Origin: Paenalcaligenes sp050487225 | Lineage (GTDB): Bacteria > Pseudomonadota > Gammaproteobacteria > Burkholderiales > Burkholderiaceae_B | Assembly (NCBI RefSeq): GCF_050487225.1 | Contig: NZ_JBKQGY010000001.1 | Span: forward strand, 620,001-684,000 | DNA length: 64,000 nt | Direction: 5' to 3' | In this document: positions 34,342 through 43,851 of the stretch, one piece after another | How the letters are laid out: every line of letters starts with the position of its first letter | How positions within the stretch are numbered: the first letter of the stretch is position 1 | Translations under genes and position numbers: made by a program | Notes under the pieces: model-generated | The model's input: the letters and a program-made list of their open reading frames with translations, nothing else | What the model was told of the DNA's origin: nothing | The model's database searches: none

Positions 34342-35118
34342 TTAGCGTTGGCCTTGAACGTCAATATCTACACGGCGATTCGGAGCTAAGCAGGCAATCA
34401 AGTCGTTACGTAGCTGTTGGTCGCACTGCACGATAGGGCGTTGAGAACCAAATCCCTGAGATTGAATTACAGCGGAGGGAATCCCCTCAGCTGCTAGTGC
34501 ACGTTGTACCGTTTCAGCGCGTTGTTGAGATAAACGCTGATTGGCAGAAGTATTGCCGATTCGGTCGGTATGGCCTGAAACGGTAATTTTCTGGATTGCA
34601 GACATCTGCTTGAGACTCTTTGCGATATCTCGAATTGTGTTTTGCCCAGCAGTAGTGAGAGCTGAGCTGCCGAAAGAGAATGCTACGTCTCCTGAAAGAG
34701 AAAATGGTTCTATAGCGGTTTTTTCTTCTACAGGGTGTAGAAGAGAGGCGCAATCACTAGGTTTCCAATAAAAGCTGCGGCCAAGCTTATCCTCATCAAA
34801 CAACACCTTAAATTGACATGTTTTCAGTCCTTGCGGTGTATTGAAATGGAATAGGTAGTCCCATTCGCGTACTTTAAAACCCTCAGAGAAGTGTGGGCGA
34901 CCTAAAAGCTCGTAGAGCTGGTCGCGTGTTACACCGTCTTGAACCTGACGAAGATTCTGAATGTTGGGATATGAGCCGGTATGAAATGTGACGTTGTCGA
35001 CCTCAGGGAATACAGGGTTATCCGTCTGACCATGAGAGTCCACTTGGCTTAACGTTCCGCAGCCGACTAATGCCAGACTACTTAGCAAGGCAGTCACAAG
35101 CCATTTTTTTTTCATCAT
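34342..35118 (-). CDS. tpgA: TpgA-type peptidoglycan-binding lipoprotein for the trimeric adhesin
   Basis: A 258-residue lipoprotein (lipobox LVGC). It has an N-terminal BamE/SmpA-like domain (TRDQLYELLGRPHFSEGF, about residues 60-130) and a C-terminal OmpA-like peptidoglycan-binding domain (VSGHTDRIGN with NQRLSQQRAETV). This domain pair and the position directly after a trimeric autotransporter gene match TpgA of Acinetobacter, which anchors AtaA to the cell wall and supports its surface display. Start at 35118 (MMKKKW) has AGGAAACC upstream. High confidence in domains, good confidence in the TpgA role. Confidence 0.85.
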   Translation of the reverse strand: MMKKKWLVTALLSSLALVGCGTLSQVDSHGQTDNPVFPEVDNVTFHTGSYPNIQNLRQVQDGVTRDQLYELLGRPHFSEGFKVREWDYLFHFNTPQGLKTCQFKVLFDEDKLGRSFYWKPSDCASLLHPVEEKTAIEPFSLSGDVAFSFGSSALTTAGQNTIRDIAKSLKQMSAIQKITVSGHTDRIGNTSANQRLSQQRAETVQRALAAEGIPSAVIQSQGFGSQRPIVQCDQQLRNDLIACLAPNRRVDIDVQGQR

Positions 35119-35190
35119 TTGGTTTCCTATCAAAAATAGATGCTGCGCACCGGTGGAACTCCACCGATGCATTGTGTGATTAGCTAAGCC

Positions 35191-38100
35191 TTACCATTGA
35201 TAACCGATGCCTACTGCGCCACCGTAGTCACCACGAGATGTGGCATTCCCGGATAGCTTGTAAACCCATTTACCGTTGTCTGTGATGCCTGAGAAACCGA
35301 TAGCCATACCAGTTTCGCCACGCCAGGTACCTCCAGCCATCGACATCATATGTTTGCCAGGTAAGTAGGCTTGGGGCAGGGAGGCGGTTGCCATTGCGGC
35401 AGCAACACCTGCGCTGAGCCTATTATCTAAACGATGCATGTCATTGCGAATGTGATTGACTTGACCTTGGAGGTTGCCAGCCACTTCTTGTAACTGTCCG
35501 ACGTTCACGGCATCTGTTTCGTTTATACCTGCTGCGACGTTAGTGATACGTTTGCCTGACATATCAATGCCGTTCTCATTAATAATGGGGCCTCCATTAT
35601 TAATTTGGATTTCATCTGCTTTGATGTTTACAGCCGTAATAGAGTTAACTTTCAAGTCTTGAGCTACTGCTACCTTGATGTCAGCGCCAACCACCTGTCC
35701 AGCATCATTTACCTTATCTGTCTTGGAAATCACAATGTTGTCGCCTTCGACAAAGCCCACAGTATTGCCGTTATGAATAGGTGTACTGTCTCCTGAGCTG
35801 TTATTGCCACCACCTGGCGAGCCTGGGCCAGTAGAACCGCCCGTATTACCATCTTCCTTGCCGGGTGCTGGAGCTTCGACATTCCAATGCAGACTGTCTA
35901 GTACATCTTTTAGCGAGGTATGTTGACCACCGTTGTAGGTAAAAGAACCTTTTCCATCTAGGTCTATGAAGGACTCAATGGGTTGGAGTTGCCCATAATT
36001 AACGGCATCTGTAGGGTTCACCCCTGCAGCAACATGGGTGATGCGCATGCCACCTGCATTGATCCCGTCTACAGTCATGCTAGGCCCATTGTTGATGACT
36101 AGGCCGGTACTGCCTAGGTGAACATCTTTGCCTACGTTAACCCCAGAGTTATCGATTAAGGTATCACCCGTTTGCAGACTGCCATCTGCTCCGAGGTCAA
36201 TATCCTTGTTCAACTTGACTTCAACCTGTCCGGCATCATCAGTTCCGGTCTGTTCGACCGTCACGTTATTGTCACCAACAAATGCGACCTTTCCGTTCGG
36301 GCCAATATTGGCGCTATTACCATCCTCGTCAGTTACATTCCAACCTGCGCTGGCAACATCACTAACTCGTTTGAGCTGGTCTTCGGTAGCTGCTTGGCCG
36401 CTGGTGTAGTTGTCTGGATCCCAAGTGGTGTTGGTCAGGCCACTAATTCGGCCGGTATCGCCATTGATCGTGACTTGGTTCGCTCCACCCACCACCACTT
36501 GTGTGCTGCCGATAGCAGTGCTATTACCGTCTGCATCTGTCACTGTAATCGAACCCGCTGCCACTGTGGTTTTCTCACCGGCGGTATTACTAACAGTGGT
36601 GCCTGTCGCTGTCGTGGAGGTCTTGTTACCTGCTCCATCAGCCACAATCAGACCATCATTATTGACCACCGTGTTACCAGTCGTCAGGCTGCCATCCGCC
36701 CCCAGATCAATGTCCTTGTTTAGGTTGAAGGCCAGATCAGTACCGGTGCGAGTGACGGTAATGTTGCCATCGTCATTGCTGAAGTCCACTGAACCACCGG
36801 GTTTGACGTTCTCAGCAGGATCACCATTAGCACTGATGTTCCAGCCAGCATTGGCTACCTCTGAAACATCCTTCAACTGGGATACATTCACAGCATCGGT
36901 ATCTTCTGTCCCAGCAGCCAGATTGGTGATCTTTTTGCTGTTCATATTGATGCCGTCGCCATTGATCACCGGACCACCATTATTGATGGTGATGCTCTTG
37001 CCAACCGTCAGGTCATCAGCCAGGTTGAAGGCTAGATCAGTATCTGTGCGAGTGACGGTAATGTTGCCATCGTCATTGCTGAAGTCCACTGAAGCGCCGG
37101 GCTTAACGTTTTCGGCTGCTTGACCATTGGCGCTGACGTTCCAGCCAGCGTTGGCCACATCTGAAACCTCTTTCAACTGCGATACATTCACGGCATCAGT
37201 GTCATCCGTGCCGGCATCCAGATTAGTGATCTTCTTGCCACCCATATTGATGCCGTCGACATTGATCACCGGACCACCATTATTGATGGTGATGCTGTTC
37301 AGATCCGTCAGGTTTTGAGCCATGACCAGACTCAACTTGTTGCCGTCGCTATCGACACGCAGGTTTGCACCGGTGGAGGCTTCACCACCGGCCAATTCAC
37401 CAGAAATGGTTAGAGGTGTGTCATCACCCAGCGTCTTGGCAATGGTGTTGCCGGTATTGCCTGCGAAGCTCAAGCCATCGGCCTGGGTAGCAACCTCGTT
37501 ACCCTTGTAAATAACGTCCCCTGTGTTGTTGACCACAAAGTTATCGCCCAAGCGAGTTTCACCCTGAACGGTTAAGCTATTGGTAGTGATGCTATCGCCC
37601 TTGACTACCGTATCGCCTACAGTGATACTTTTGCCAACAGTTAGATCATCCGCCAGGTTGAAGGCCAGATCGGTGCCAGTACGCGTAACGATGATGTTCT
37701 CATCGTCATTGCTGAAGTCCACTGAACCACCGGGTTTGACGTTCGCAGTAGCGGCGCCATTGGCACTCACATGCCAACCTTGAGCTGCGTATTTGATTGC
37801 ATCGTGCACCGTGTTTTCTCCGGTATCACCGATATTGCTCATGCTTAGATTGCCGTTGGGGGCCAGAGAGGCATTACCACCCAAGATATTTTTCGTGGTG
37901 TTGGCCACATTGCCCAGCACCGAATTCGTGGCATACAACTGGCTGCCATTGATCGCATCTGTGCTGCTCGCGCTGATCCGGCCTGCGGCCACATTTGTCA
38001 CAGTGCGTTTTTCCTGCTCCGTGCCCACGCTGACCGTCGCAATAGGACGATCACCGGCAAAGTTACCGTAGGTCAGTCCGTTCAAAGAGGCATTCGAAGT

Positions 38101-40749
38101 GCCAACCGCACCTGCTGTCTCCGCGCCATCTCCCAGAGCTACCGAGCGCGCATTGCCTGCACGTGCGCCCTGGCCAATAGCGACAGCACGATTAGCCGTG
38201 CTGCGGGAACCGTCACCCAGCGCGATCGCCTGCCGTTCAAGAGCCAAAGCGTCACGACCTTGTGCAATCGATGCCTCACCAAAGGCATGAGCACCCTTGC
38301 CCTGTGCCTGTGCATAGTCGGCTGTGGCCTGGGCTTCGCGACCTACCGCAATGCTGCTATTGAACTCGGCAACGGAGTCCGTACCCAGCGCAATGGAGTC
38401 ACGGTTCTTGTCCTGATTTTCTACATCAGGATTAGCCTGGCCTGAGCGAGCATTAGTACCTATTGCAATACTGCGTGCCGCAAAGGCTTTGGCATCCGTA
38501 CCGCTGGCTTGTGAATTACCGGCGGTTGCCTGCGACCGGGTACCAAAGGCCATGGCGTCATTGGCCGTTGCCTCCGCATGGCTACCCTGTGCGATACCGC
38601 GTGCCGCATTCACCACTGAGTTTTTACCAATCACAATCCCTTCCACTGCTGTGGAGCTGGATTCTGTACCAATCACAATCGAGTTCTCGACAGAAGGACC
38701 ATTGGCCTGGCGATCAGTGTAGGAATCCCTACCAATCACGATGGAGTTCTTGTCACGGCTAACGACGTGCGTGCCGATAGCCACACCGCTTTCGTCGCGT
38801 GCTTCTGATTGGGAGTTACCGATAGTTGTGGAGTTTAGCCCCAAGCCCTTGATGTTGTGACCCATCACAACAGCGGAGGCTCCTTCTGCTCCAGCCATAT
38901 GCCCAATGGCAACGGAGTCTTTCTCTTTGGCTGTCGCATCTGGGCCAATAGCAACAGAGTCGACGGCCGTGGCAGCAGCTCCGTTATTGTCCTTATTACC
39001 TTTATCTACACCGCCGTCGTTGACACTGAAGTAACGCGCCTTGCTGTCTTCAATTTGCTGCCCCCAGTCCTCACCAACCTTCTCGGCCAGCTTCTCATAG
39101 TCTACTGTTGCACCCAGCGTCACCTGATCCACTGCTGATTGCAGTTGGCGCACGTTCACAGCATCAGTATCATTGGCACCATCTTCTACGTTCACGATAC
39201 GACGAGTGAATTCACTGCCAGCTTGGCTGCTGCCAACAGAAACAGCACTTCCGGTGAAGCCTTTATTGGTAAATCGGCCCAAGCCAGACACATCACTTTG
39301 TGTAGCATGAGAGTTCAAACCCAGGGCCACAAAATTACTGTCCGCATGGGCATTAGGACCAATGGCTGTCCCAGTTCCCAATGCTGTTGTCTGACGGCCC
39401 ACCGCGACCCCGGTATTCCCGGCAATGGCCTTGTAGCCAATCGCCACGCCTTCTGTGTCAGCGCCTGAACTCTCACCAATACCGATGGCACGGTTTGATT
39501 CACGTCCTTGATTGGCATTCTTGCCTAGGCTGACGTTGGCATCCCCAACAAGATTCAGGCCGGCACTGTGGCCCAACGCTACGTTATCGCTACCATTTAC
39601 ACCATTGCCAGTGCCATCACCCAACGCCACATTAAACTGACCTTTGACGTTCTGACCACTGGCCTGACCGATGGCAATATTGTGTGAACGGTCACCTGGC
39701 AGATGATTGCCAGTCGCCCGGCCAGCACCATTACCGATAGAGATATTGTTTTCAGCATCGGCCTGGGCACCTAAACCTAAGGCGATACCATTAGCACCGC
39801 TGGCCTGTGCTTGTGTGCCCAGAGCGAGTGCATTATTTCCACCCGCCGCTGCTTCGCGACCTACCGCAACGCTGGCTAAGCCGCTGCTCTGGCTATCCTT
39901 ACCAATGGCAATGGCCGCTTCCGGTTTAGGGCGGCTGTCTGCGCTGGCGACACGGGCACCATCACCCAATGCAATTGCGCTTTCGGCATCCGCCAAAGCA
40001 CCTTGGCCTGCGGCAATACTGCGATCACCCTCTGCCTTGGAATCAGGGCCAATTGCAATGGATTCTTCGCCGTTCGCTTCGGCGTCAGGCAGCTCTGAAT
40101 TGGCACGGAAATACTTCACTCCAGGATTCGTTTCATCCACTCCCAAAGCGGTCAGACGATTGTTGATCGTGTCCAACTCTTCTTCGGCCGTTTCAATGCG
40201 AGTGCCTTGCGCGGTAATGGCCGTTGCATTATTCGTGATCCGAGTGTCATGAGTGGTAATTTTTGTCTGGTTGTCAGCTATTTTGACTGCATGGTCGTCA
40301 AGATCGTCTTTATTACCCGCGACTAGGCCTTCCAGTACACCAATCTTGCCTGCATTGGTCTGCACATCCGCAGAGGTGGAATTTAACTGTGCCAGGGTCG
40401 CCACAGACTCACCACCCACCGTAATCTGATCAGCATTTAAGGCACCAGAAATTGTCAGGTTGCTCAACCCTACAATACTTCCACCGTCTACAAACTTAAT
40501 AGTGCCGTCCGGGGCTGTGAAATTAATCACATTTTCCCCTTGAGGGATATCAACGGCAGCCCAAGCAGTGCTCATGCTTAAACTACCTACAGCTGCCAGT
40601 GTGGCGCATGCGATATGTATAGAAAGTGACGAGGTTTTTCTTCCATTCGTACAAGAAGAGCTTCGCTTTCCTTTAGCTTTTTGATTTTCTGAAACGGCAA
40701 CAAATGTTCCTGTTTGCTCATTCCAAATGGCTTTATAAACATGATTCAT
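35191..40749 (-). CDS. Trimeric autotransporter adhesin (YadA/AtaA type)
   Basis: An 1,852-residue adhesin. It has an extended signal peptide region (MNHVYKAIWNEQTGTFVAVS), a hydrophobic signal ending near AWA (residue 64), two YadA-like head segments of SIALG/AIG-type 14-residue repeats (about 220-490 and 585-890), neck motifs (DTDAVNVRQL, STDAINGSQL), a long stalk with repeated DDTDAVNVSQLK units, a Gly/Ser linker near residues 1620-1660 and a C-terminal four-strand YadA anchor ending GIGYQW. ATG 40749 has GAGGAAAA. It trimerises in the outer membrane and mediates attachment and biofilm. Genes for a TpgA anchor and an EAL protein flank it. Confidence 0.93.
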   Translation of the reverse strand: MNHVYKAIWNEQTGTFVAVSENQKAKGKRSSSCTNGRKTSSLSIHIACATLAAVGSLSMSTAWAAVDIPQGENVINFTAPDGTIKFVDGGSIVGLSNLTISGALNADQITVGGESVATLAQLNSTSADVQTNAGKIGVLEGLVAGNKDDLDDHAVKIADNQTKITTHDTRITNNATAITAQGTRIETAEEELDTINNRLTALGVDETNPGVKYFRANSELPDAEANGEESIAIGPDSKAEGDRSIAAGQGALADAESAIALGDGARVASADSRPKPEAAIAIGKDSQSSGLASVAVGREAAAGGNNALALGTQAQASGANGIALGLGAQADAENNISIGNGAGRATGNHLPGDRSHNIAIGQASGQNVKGQFNVALGDGTGNGVNGSDNVALGHSAGLNLVGDANVSLGKNANQGRESNRAIGIGESSGADTEGVAIGYKAIAGNTGVAVGRQTTALGTGTAIGPNAHADSNFVALGLNSHATQSDVSGLGRFTNKGFTGSAVSVGSSQAGSEFTRRIVNVEDGANDTDAVNVRQLQSAVDQVTLGATVDYEKLAEKVGEDWGQQIEDSKARYFSVNDGGVDKGNKDNNGAAATAVDSVAIGPDATAKEKDSVAIGHMAGAEGASAVVMGHNIKGLGLNSTTIGNSQSEARDESGVAIGTHVVSRDKNSIVIGRDSYTDRQANGPSVENSIVIGTESSSTAVEGIVIGKNSVVNAARGIAQGSHAEATANDAMAFGTRSQATAGNSQASGTDAKAFAARSIAIGTNARSGQANPDVENQDKNRDSIALGTDSVAEFNSSIAVGREAQATADYAQAQGKGAHAFGEASIAQGRDALALERQAIALGDGSRSTANRAVAIGQGARAGNARSVALGDGAETAGAVGTSNASLNGLTYGNFAGDRPIATVSVGTEQEKRTVTNVAAGRISASSTDAINGSQLYATNSVLGNVANTTKNILGGNASLAPNGNLSMSNIGDTGENTVHDAIKYAAQGWHVSANGAATANVKPGGSVDFSNDDENIIVTRTGTDLAFNLADDLTVGKSITVGDTVVKGDSITTNSLTVQGETRLGDNFVVNNTGDVIYKGNEVATQADGLSFAGNTGNTIAKTLGDDTPLTISGELAGGEASTGANLRVDSDGNKLSLVMAQNLTDLNSITINNGGPVINVDGINMGGKKITNLDAGTDDTDAVNVSQLKEVSDVANAGWNVSANGQAAENVKPGASVDFSNDDGNITVTRTDTDLAFNLADDLTVGKSITINNGGPVINGDGINMNSKKITNLAAGTEDTDAVNVSQLKDVSEVANAGWNISANGDPAENVKPGGSVDFSNDDGNITVTRTGTDLAFNLNKDIDLGADGSLTTGNTVVNNDGLIVADGAGNKTSTTATGTTVSNTAGEKTTVAAGSITVTDADGNSTAIGSTQVVVGGANQVTINGDTGRISGLTNTTWDPDNYTSGQAATEDQLKRVSDVASAGWNVTDEDGNSANIGPNGKVAFVGDNNVTVEQTGTDDAGQVEVKLNKDIDLGADGSLQTGDTLIDNSGVNVGKDVHLGSTGLVINNGPSMTVDGINAGGMRITHVAAGVNPTDAVNYGQLQPIESFIDLDGKGSFTYNGGQHTSLKDVLDSLHWNVEAPAPGKEDGNTGGSTGPGSPGGGNNSSGDSTPIHNGNTVGFVEGDNIVISKTDKVNDAGQVVGADIKVAVAQDLKVNSITAVNIKADEIQINNGGPIINENGIDMSGKRITNVAAGINETDAVNVGQLQEVAGNLQGQVNHIRNDMHRLDNRLSAGVAAAMATASLPQAYLPGKHMMSMAGGTWRGETGMAIGFSGITDNGKWVYKLSGNATSRGDYGGAVGIGYQW
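36722..37310. repeat. Tandem stalk repeats inside the adhesin gene
   Basis: Two near-identical units of about 300 bp (36722-37020 and 37022-37310), each coding a VKPG-SVDFSNDDGNITVTRT-type strand and a neck. A partial third copy lies at 37655-37772. They allow stalk length to vary by recombination. Confidence 0.8.
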
Positions 40750-40774
40750 CGGTTTCTTTTCCTCGGAGGAAATG

Positions 40775-42037
40775 TCAAAGAGATACGGGGTTGTGAGTAG
40801 GGGTAAAGCTGTCTCGCACGCACAAAGGGACAGCTCCATTCCATGGAGGCTGTACAGTGGGTGGCGTTATGAAGTGGCCTTGCACGGCATGTACGCCGGC
40901 ATCGACGCTTAGCTGAAGGTCTAGGTCTGTTTCAATACCTTCTGCTACAACTTGTTGACTCATGCTTTTGGGGAGTTGCAACCACGAATGGAAACCAGGG
41001 CCGCTCCCTTGGTTACGAGCTTGATGCAGTAAGGTTTTATGAATTTTTATAACGTGGGGGCCAAGCTTTTTGGCTAGTCTGAAGGCATTAAGACCAGCTC
41101 CGGTAGTAGCAATGGCGAGTTTGCAGCCTAGAACTCGTAACGAGTTCAATTGCTTCGCTGCCGCGTGAAGATCAAAAACGGCAGTTGTCTCAGAAATCTC
41201 TAAAGTCAGACGGGCAGCAAGTTTTGGGGCTTTTCTTAACGTTGAAGCTATGAGTCGCCAACAAGTCCTATCATGTAGCGACAAGGGGGAAATATTGCAT
41301 GCTAGGTGAAGGCTCGGGTCTTGTTTCAATAGCTGTAGAACTGTCCAGAGCACACTGGCATCTAGTCGCTCAGTGCTGTGTAGTCGTTCTAATGCTTGAA
41401 TAACAGGAGCGCAGGAGGTTGCTGCGTTGGCCGCATCAGCAGACTCATTTCTGCGTAATAGGACTTCGTAATACAGTATTTGCTGGCGATTCTTGATAGA
41501 TACAACCGGCTGGAAAGACAGCACGACCTTATCGCTCTGCATATCCGTATAAAAGCGGATCGCTAAAGCCATGTCATCTCGAGTCTGTTCGCGAGGTTGC
41601 GGGATGACCTCTGAGAACGCTATTGCGTTTGCTAACGATCGTAATTGAGAAGAGTTGGGTGCCTCATAAGGCGATAGCGTTAGCCAAGAGGAAAAGACAT
41701 TTATTTGAATTCGAGCAGAACCACACTGAACAGGCTCATAGCAAAGCGCTGCTTTGATACGTTCTAGGTATAAGTCTTTATTAGGTTGTAGCGGTAAACC
41801 GGTGTTGCTCCATCCGACTAGCAACAACACTTGATTCACTACAGTAATATCTTGATCGGTAACGCCATACGGGCGTAAACGCTCTTGTACCGCTGATAAA
41901 AAGGCGTGCTGAAAAGGTTCTAAGCCATACGCGTCACATAGCGCTTTGCCATTGCTCAGGCCTAGAAGAAGGTATTCGTTGGAGGCAGTGATCTGCTGCA
42001 GTACATCAGACAAAGAGAGCATTGATGGGACATTCAT
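40775..42037 (-). CDS. Degenerate EAL-domain protein
   Basis: A 420-residue cytoplasmic protein. The N-terminal 170 residues have no clear domain. The C-terminal EAL domain (about 180-410) keeps the first Glu (YYEVLLRR), the Asn (CNISPLSLHD), the Glu of LEISET and AEGIET, but the metal-binding DDFGTG loop is ATTGAG and the KID motif is KIH. Hydrolysis of c-di-GMP is therefore unlikely; a binding or protein-interaction role is more probable. It ends 25 bp before the adhesin ATG on the same strand, so it likely belongs to the adhesin operon and adjusts its expression or display. Confidence 0.82.
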   Translation of the reverse strand: MNVPSMLSLSDVLQQITASNEYLLLGLSNGKALCDAYGLEPFQHAFLSAVQERLRPYGVTDQDITVVNQVLLLVGWSNTGLPLQPNKDLYLERIKAALCYEPVQCGSARIQINVFSSWLTLSPYEAPNSSQLRSLANAIAFSEVIPQPREQTRDDMALAIRFYTDMQSDKVVLSFQPVVSIKNRQQILYYEVLLRRNESADAANAATSCAPVIQALERLHSTERLDASVLWTVLQLLKQDPSLHLACNISPLSLHDRTCWRLIASTLRKAPKLAARLTLEISETTAVFDLHAAAKQLNSLRVLGCKLAIATTGAGLNAFRLAKKLGPHVIKIHKTLLHQARNQGSGPGFHSWLQLPKSMSQQVVAEGIETDLDLQLSVDAGVHAVQGHFITPPTVQPPWNGAVPLCVRDSFTPTHNPVSL

Positions 42038-42605
42038 TGCATGCCCCGTTGTTTCTTTTGGTTGCTGGTGTGCTGGTCTTCTGTCAATGACTGGCTTTTT
42101 GGCCAGGAAAGGACAAAATGCCTCCTTTATGTCAACATCAAACTTGTAATAAAAAGATAGATTGTTTGTATAGAATTTGCGCTGAAAAGGATAATTCTAA
42201 TGTGCGACTCAATAGGGACTAAAAGGAGCCTTATTGTCAAAATCTGAACCCTGTACAGACCTCTATTCTTGACGTTTATTGACGTTCTTTGAACAAAACG
42301 CAACGAGCACTGATCCGTATTATGGTTTGTGCCTGCCTTGCATTTGTTGACACCCGGGTAGCATTAACTAACATTAAATTACTGTATGTAATTATTGGTG
42401 TAATGCTAATAACGTGTCTATGTAACGGTTTTTATAGCAGTACGAGCGAGCTTGGCCTTTCTTTAAGAGGCTTCAAGCTGGCGTGTGTTTAGTAAAACCT
42501 GAGATCGTATGGCAGCAAATCCGCTAGACCTTAAAATTTATTAGCGTCGATTTCGCAAAGAGAGGTCGGGGAGGGCGCGCGCCTTGCGCTAGGAAGATGG
42601 GGATT
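42038..42605. other. Intergenic region between EAL gene and serine recombinase
   Basis: AT-rich promoter area. It contains a small hairpin CTGGC/GCCAG near 42092 and a TTGACGTT direct repeat near 42268-42285. Apart from a doubtful 67-codon frame at 42289-42492, no gene is seen. Confidence 0.45.
42289..42492 (+). CDS. Possible small membrane protein (DUF2892-like?)
   Basis: A 67-codon frame opening with TTG. It has two hydrophobic stretches (about residues 8-22 and 30-46), vaguely like DUF2892 inner-membrane proteins. There is no ribosome site, so it may be chance. Confidence 0.2.
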   Translation: MNKTQRALIRIMVCACLAFVDTRVALTNIKLLYVIIGVMLITCLCNGFYSSTSELGLSLRGFKLACV

Positions 42606-43208
42606 ATGAGTAAAAGATATGGGTATGCGCGAGTCTCGACGCAAGATCAAAATCTAGATCTGCAGATAGCTGCCCTAAAGAGAGCAAATTGTGATTCTAT
42701 TTATACGGATAAGGGGATATCCGGAGCAAAAGCAGCACGTCCAGGTTTAAGCGACCTTAAGGGAAAGTTGAAGTCGGGTGATACGCTAGTAGTTTGGCGT
42801 TTAGATCGATTGGGAAGATCCTTGCGTTATTTAGTGGAGACTATAGATAGGTTAGGCAAGGAAAATATTCACTTCATTTCACTGACTGAAAGCATTGATA
42901 CAACAACATCAGGCGGCAGGTTGTTATTTCATATGATGGCTGCACTTGCGGAGTTCGAGCGATCGCTCATCAGTGAGCGCACGCGGGCAGGGATGGCAGC
43001 TGCCCGTGCAAACGGAAGGCAACTTGGTAGGCGGCCAGCATTATCACCGGCTCAACATAAGGAAGCAATTTTGGCATTAACCAATCAAGTGCCTTTGGAG
43101 AAAGTTGCTCAAAAATACTCTGTACATCCCAGAACTATACGCAGAATTAAAGCAATGATGCATGGCGATGATTATGAGCCACCAGTGCGAGATGTCGGCT
43201 TTACGTAG
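42606..43208 (+). CDS. Serine recombinase (resolvase/invertase family)
   Basis: A 200-residue small serine recombinase. The catalytic Ser lies in YARVSTQDQN; further conserved residues are in VWRLDRLGRSLRYLV and the E-helix LAEFERSLISERTRAG; the C-terminal HTH is at about residues 150-190 (VAQKYSVHPRTIRRI). It acts as a DNA resolvase or invertase. The ATG at 42606 has AGGAAG at good spacing; the ATG at 42597 is too close. No matching res or inversion sites were found next to it, and no transposase is adjacent, so it may be a relic of a lost transposon. Confidence 0.88.
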   Translation: MSKRYGYARVSTQDQNLDLQIAALKRANCDSIYTDKGISGAKAARPGLSDLKGKLKSGDTLVVWRLDRLGRSLRYLVETIDRLGKENIHFISLTESIDTTTSGGRLLFHMMAALAEFERSLISERTRAGMAAARANGRQLGRRPALSPAQHKEAILALTNQVPLEKVAQKYSVHPRTIRRIKAMMHGDDYEPPVRDVGFT

Positions 43209-43446
43209 TTTTTGAGTGTTTGGCTCGATGATAAAGACTCTACGGCTATATGGACTGAGTTGCGCTATTTTAAAAAATTCTCTTAATAGAGATGCTCTCA
43301 ATATTTACTAGAGCTAGGCCGTATACGTTTGTATAAGAACAGCTAAGTTTTAGGAATGTATCCTAGGCTTTTTCAGACCTATATCACCTTGATGAGGGCA
43401 AGCAACCGCTTGCTCATTTATGCCGTTTTTCCATCAAGGAGTTTTT

Positions 43447-43791
43447 ATGTCTGAGCCATTAGGTTCGTCCCATCTACAAACTAAAAATCACGCTCAAAAA
43501 CTTGCTGGCATCTTAGGTGCCAGCGTTGGCGTTTTGCGTGCACTCTCGGGAGGTGTTCAAGGCGTTGGAGGAGGAGCTCTCCAATTGGTTGTATCGACCT
43601 CATCCCTTACTCGTATTTCGACAGCAGTGCTGGGCGCCTTTGTGGAAGGTGCTTTGGGTTGTGCAGCCGGTGCAGCGTTTGGGAAAGCGCTAGATGAGGC
43701 TGTTTTGAGCAACTACCAATGTCTGCGTTGCCATCATTCGTTTCAAGTCAGTTCTCGCTTGCAGGAGGGAAATGATGCTGCATCACGCTGA
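43447..43791 (+). CDS. Gly-rich small protein with C-terminal CxxC, unknown
   Basis: A 114-residue protein. Residues 18-85 are rich in Gly/Ala with repeated GxxxG spacing (LAGILGASVG, GGVQGVGGGALQ, GAFVEGALGCAAGAAFG), like a glycine zipper that packs in a membrane. The C-terminus carries YQCLRCHHSF, a possible metal site. The ATG has AAGGAG five bases upstream. I recognise no family. It sits between a recombinase and RadC-like genes. A membrane-active peptide or a DNA-transfer accessory protein are both possible. Confidence 0.55.
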   Translation: MSEPLGSSHLQTKNHAQKLAGILGASVGVLRALSGGVQGVGGGALQLVVSTSSLTRISTAVLGAFVEGALGCAAGAAFGKALDEAVLSNYQCLRCHHSFQVSSRLQEGNDAASR

Positions 43792-43851
43792 TATGGATTG
43801 GAGGGCTAACGAGGTGCCGTTGATAGGTTTTTTGATCAAGGCGCCTTACCC

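Noticed and set aside
35191..40749. Long plus-strand open frames and regular repeats inside this region
   Set aside because: They are antisense shadows of the repetitive adhesin gene; the minus-strand protein has complete signal, head, stalk and anchor. The regular repeats are coding and not a CRISPR array.
42289..42492. Confident call of a DUF2892 membrane protein
   Set aside because: TTG start without ribosome site and only vague similarity; kept as a low-confidence feature.
42038..42605. Phase-variable invertible promoter driven by the serine recombinase
   Set aside because: I found no inverted repeat pair of suitable length flanking the EAL/adhesin promoter.
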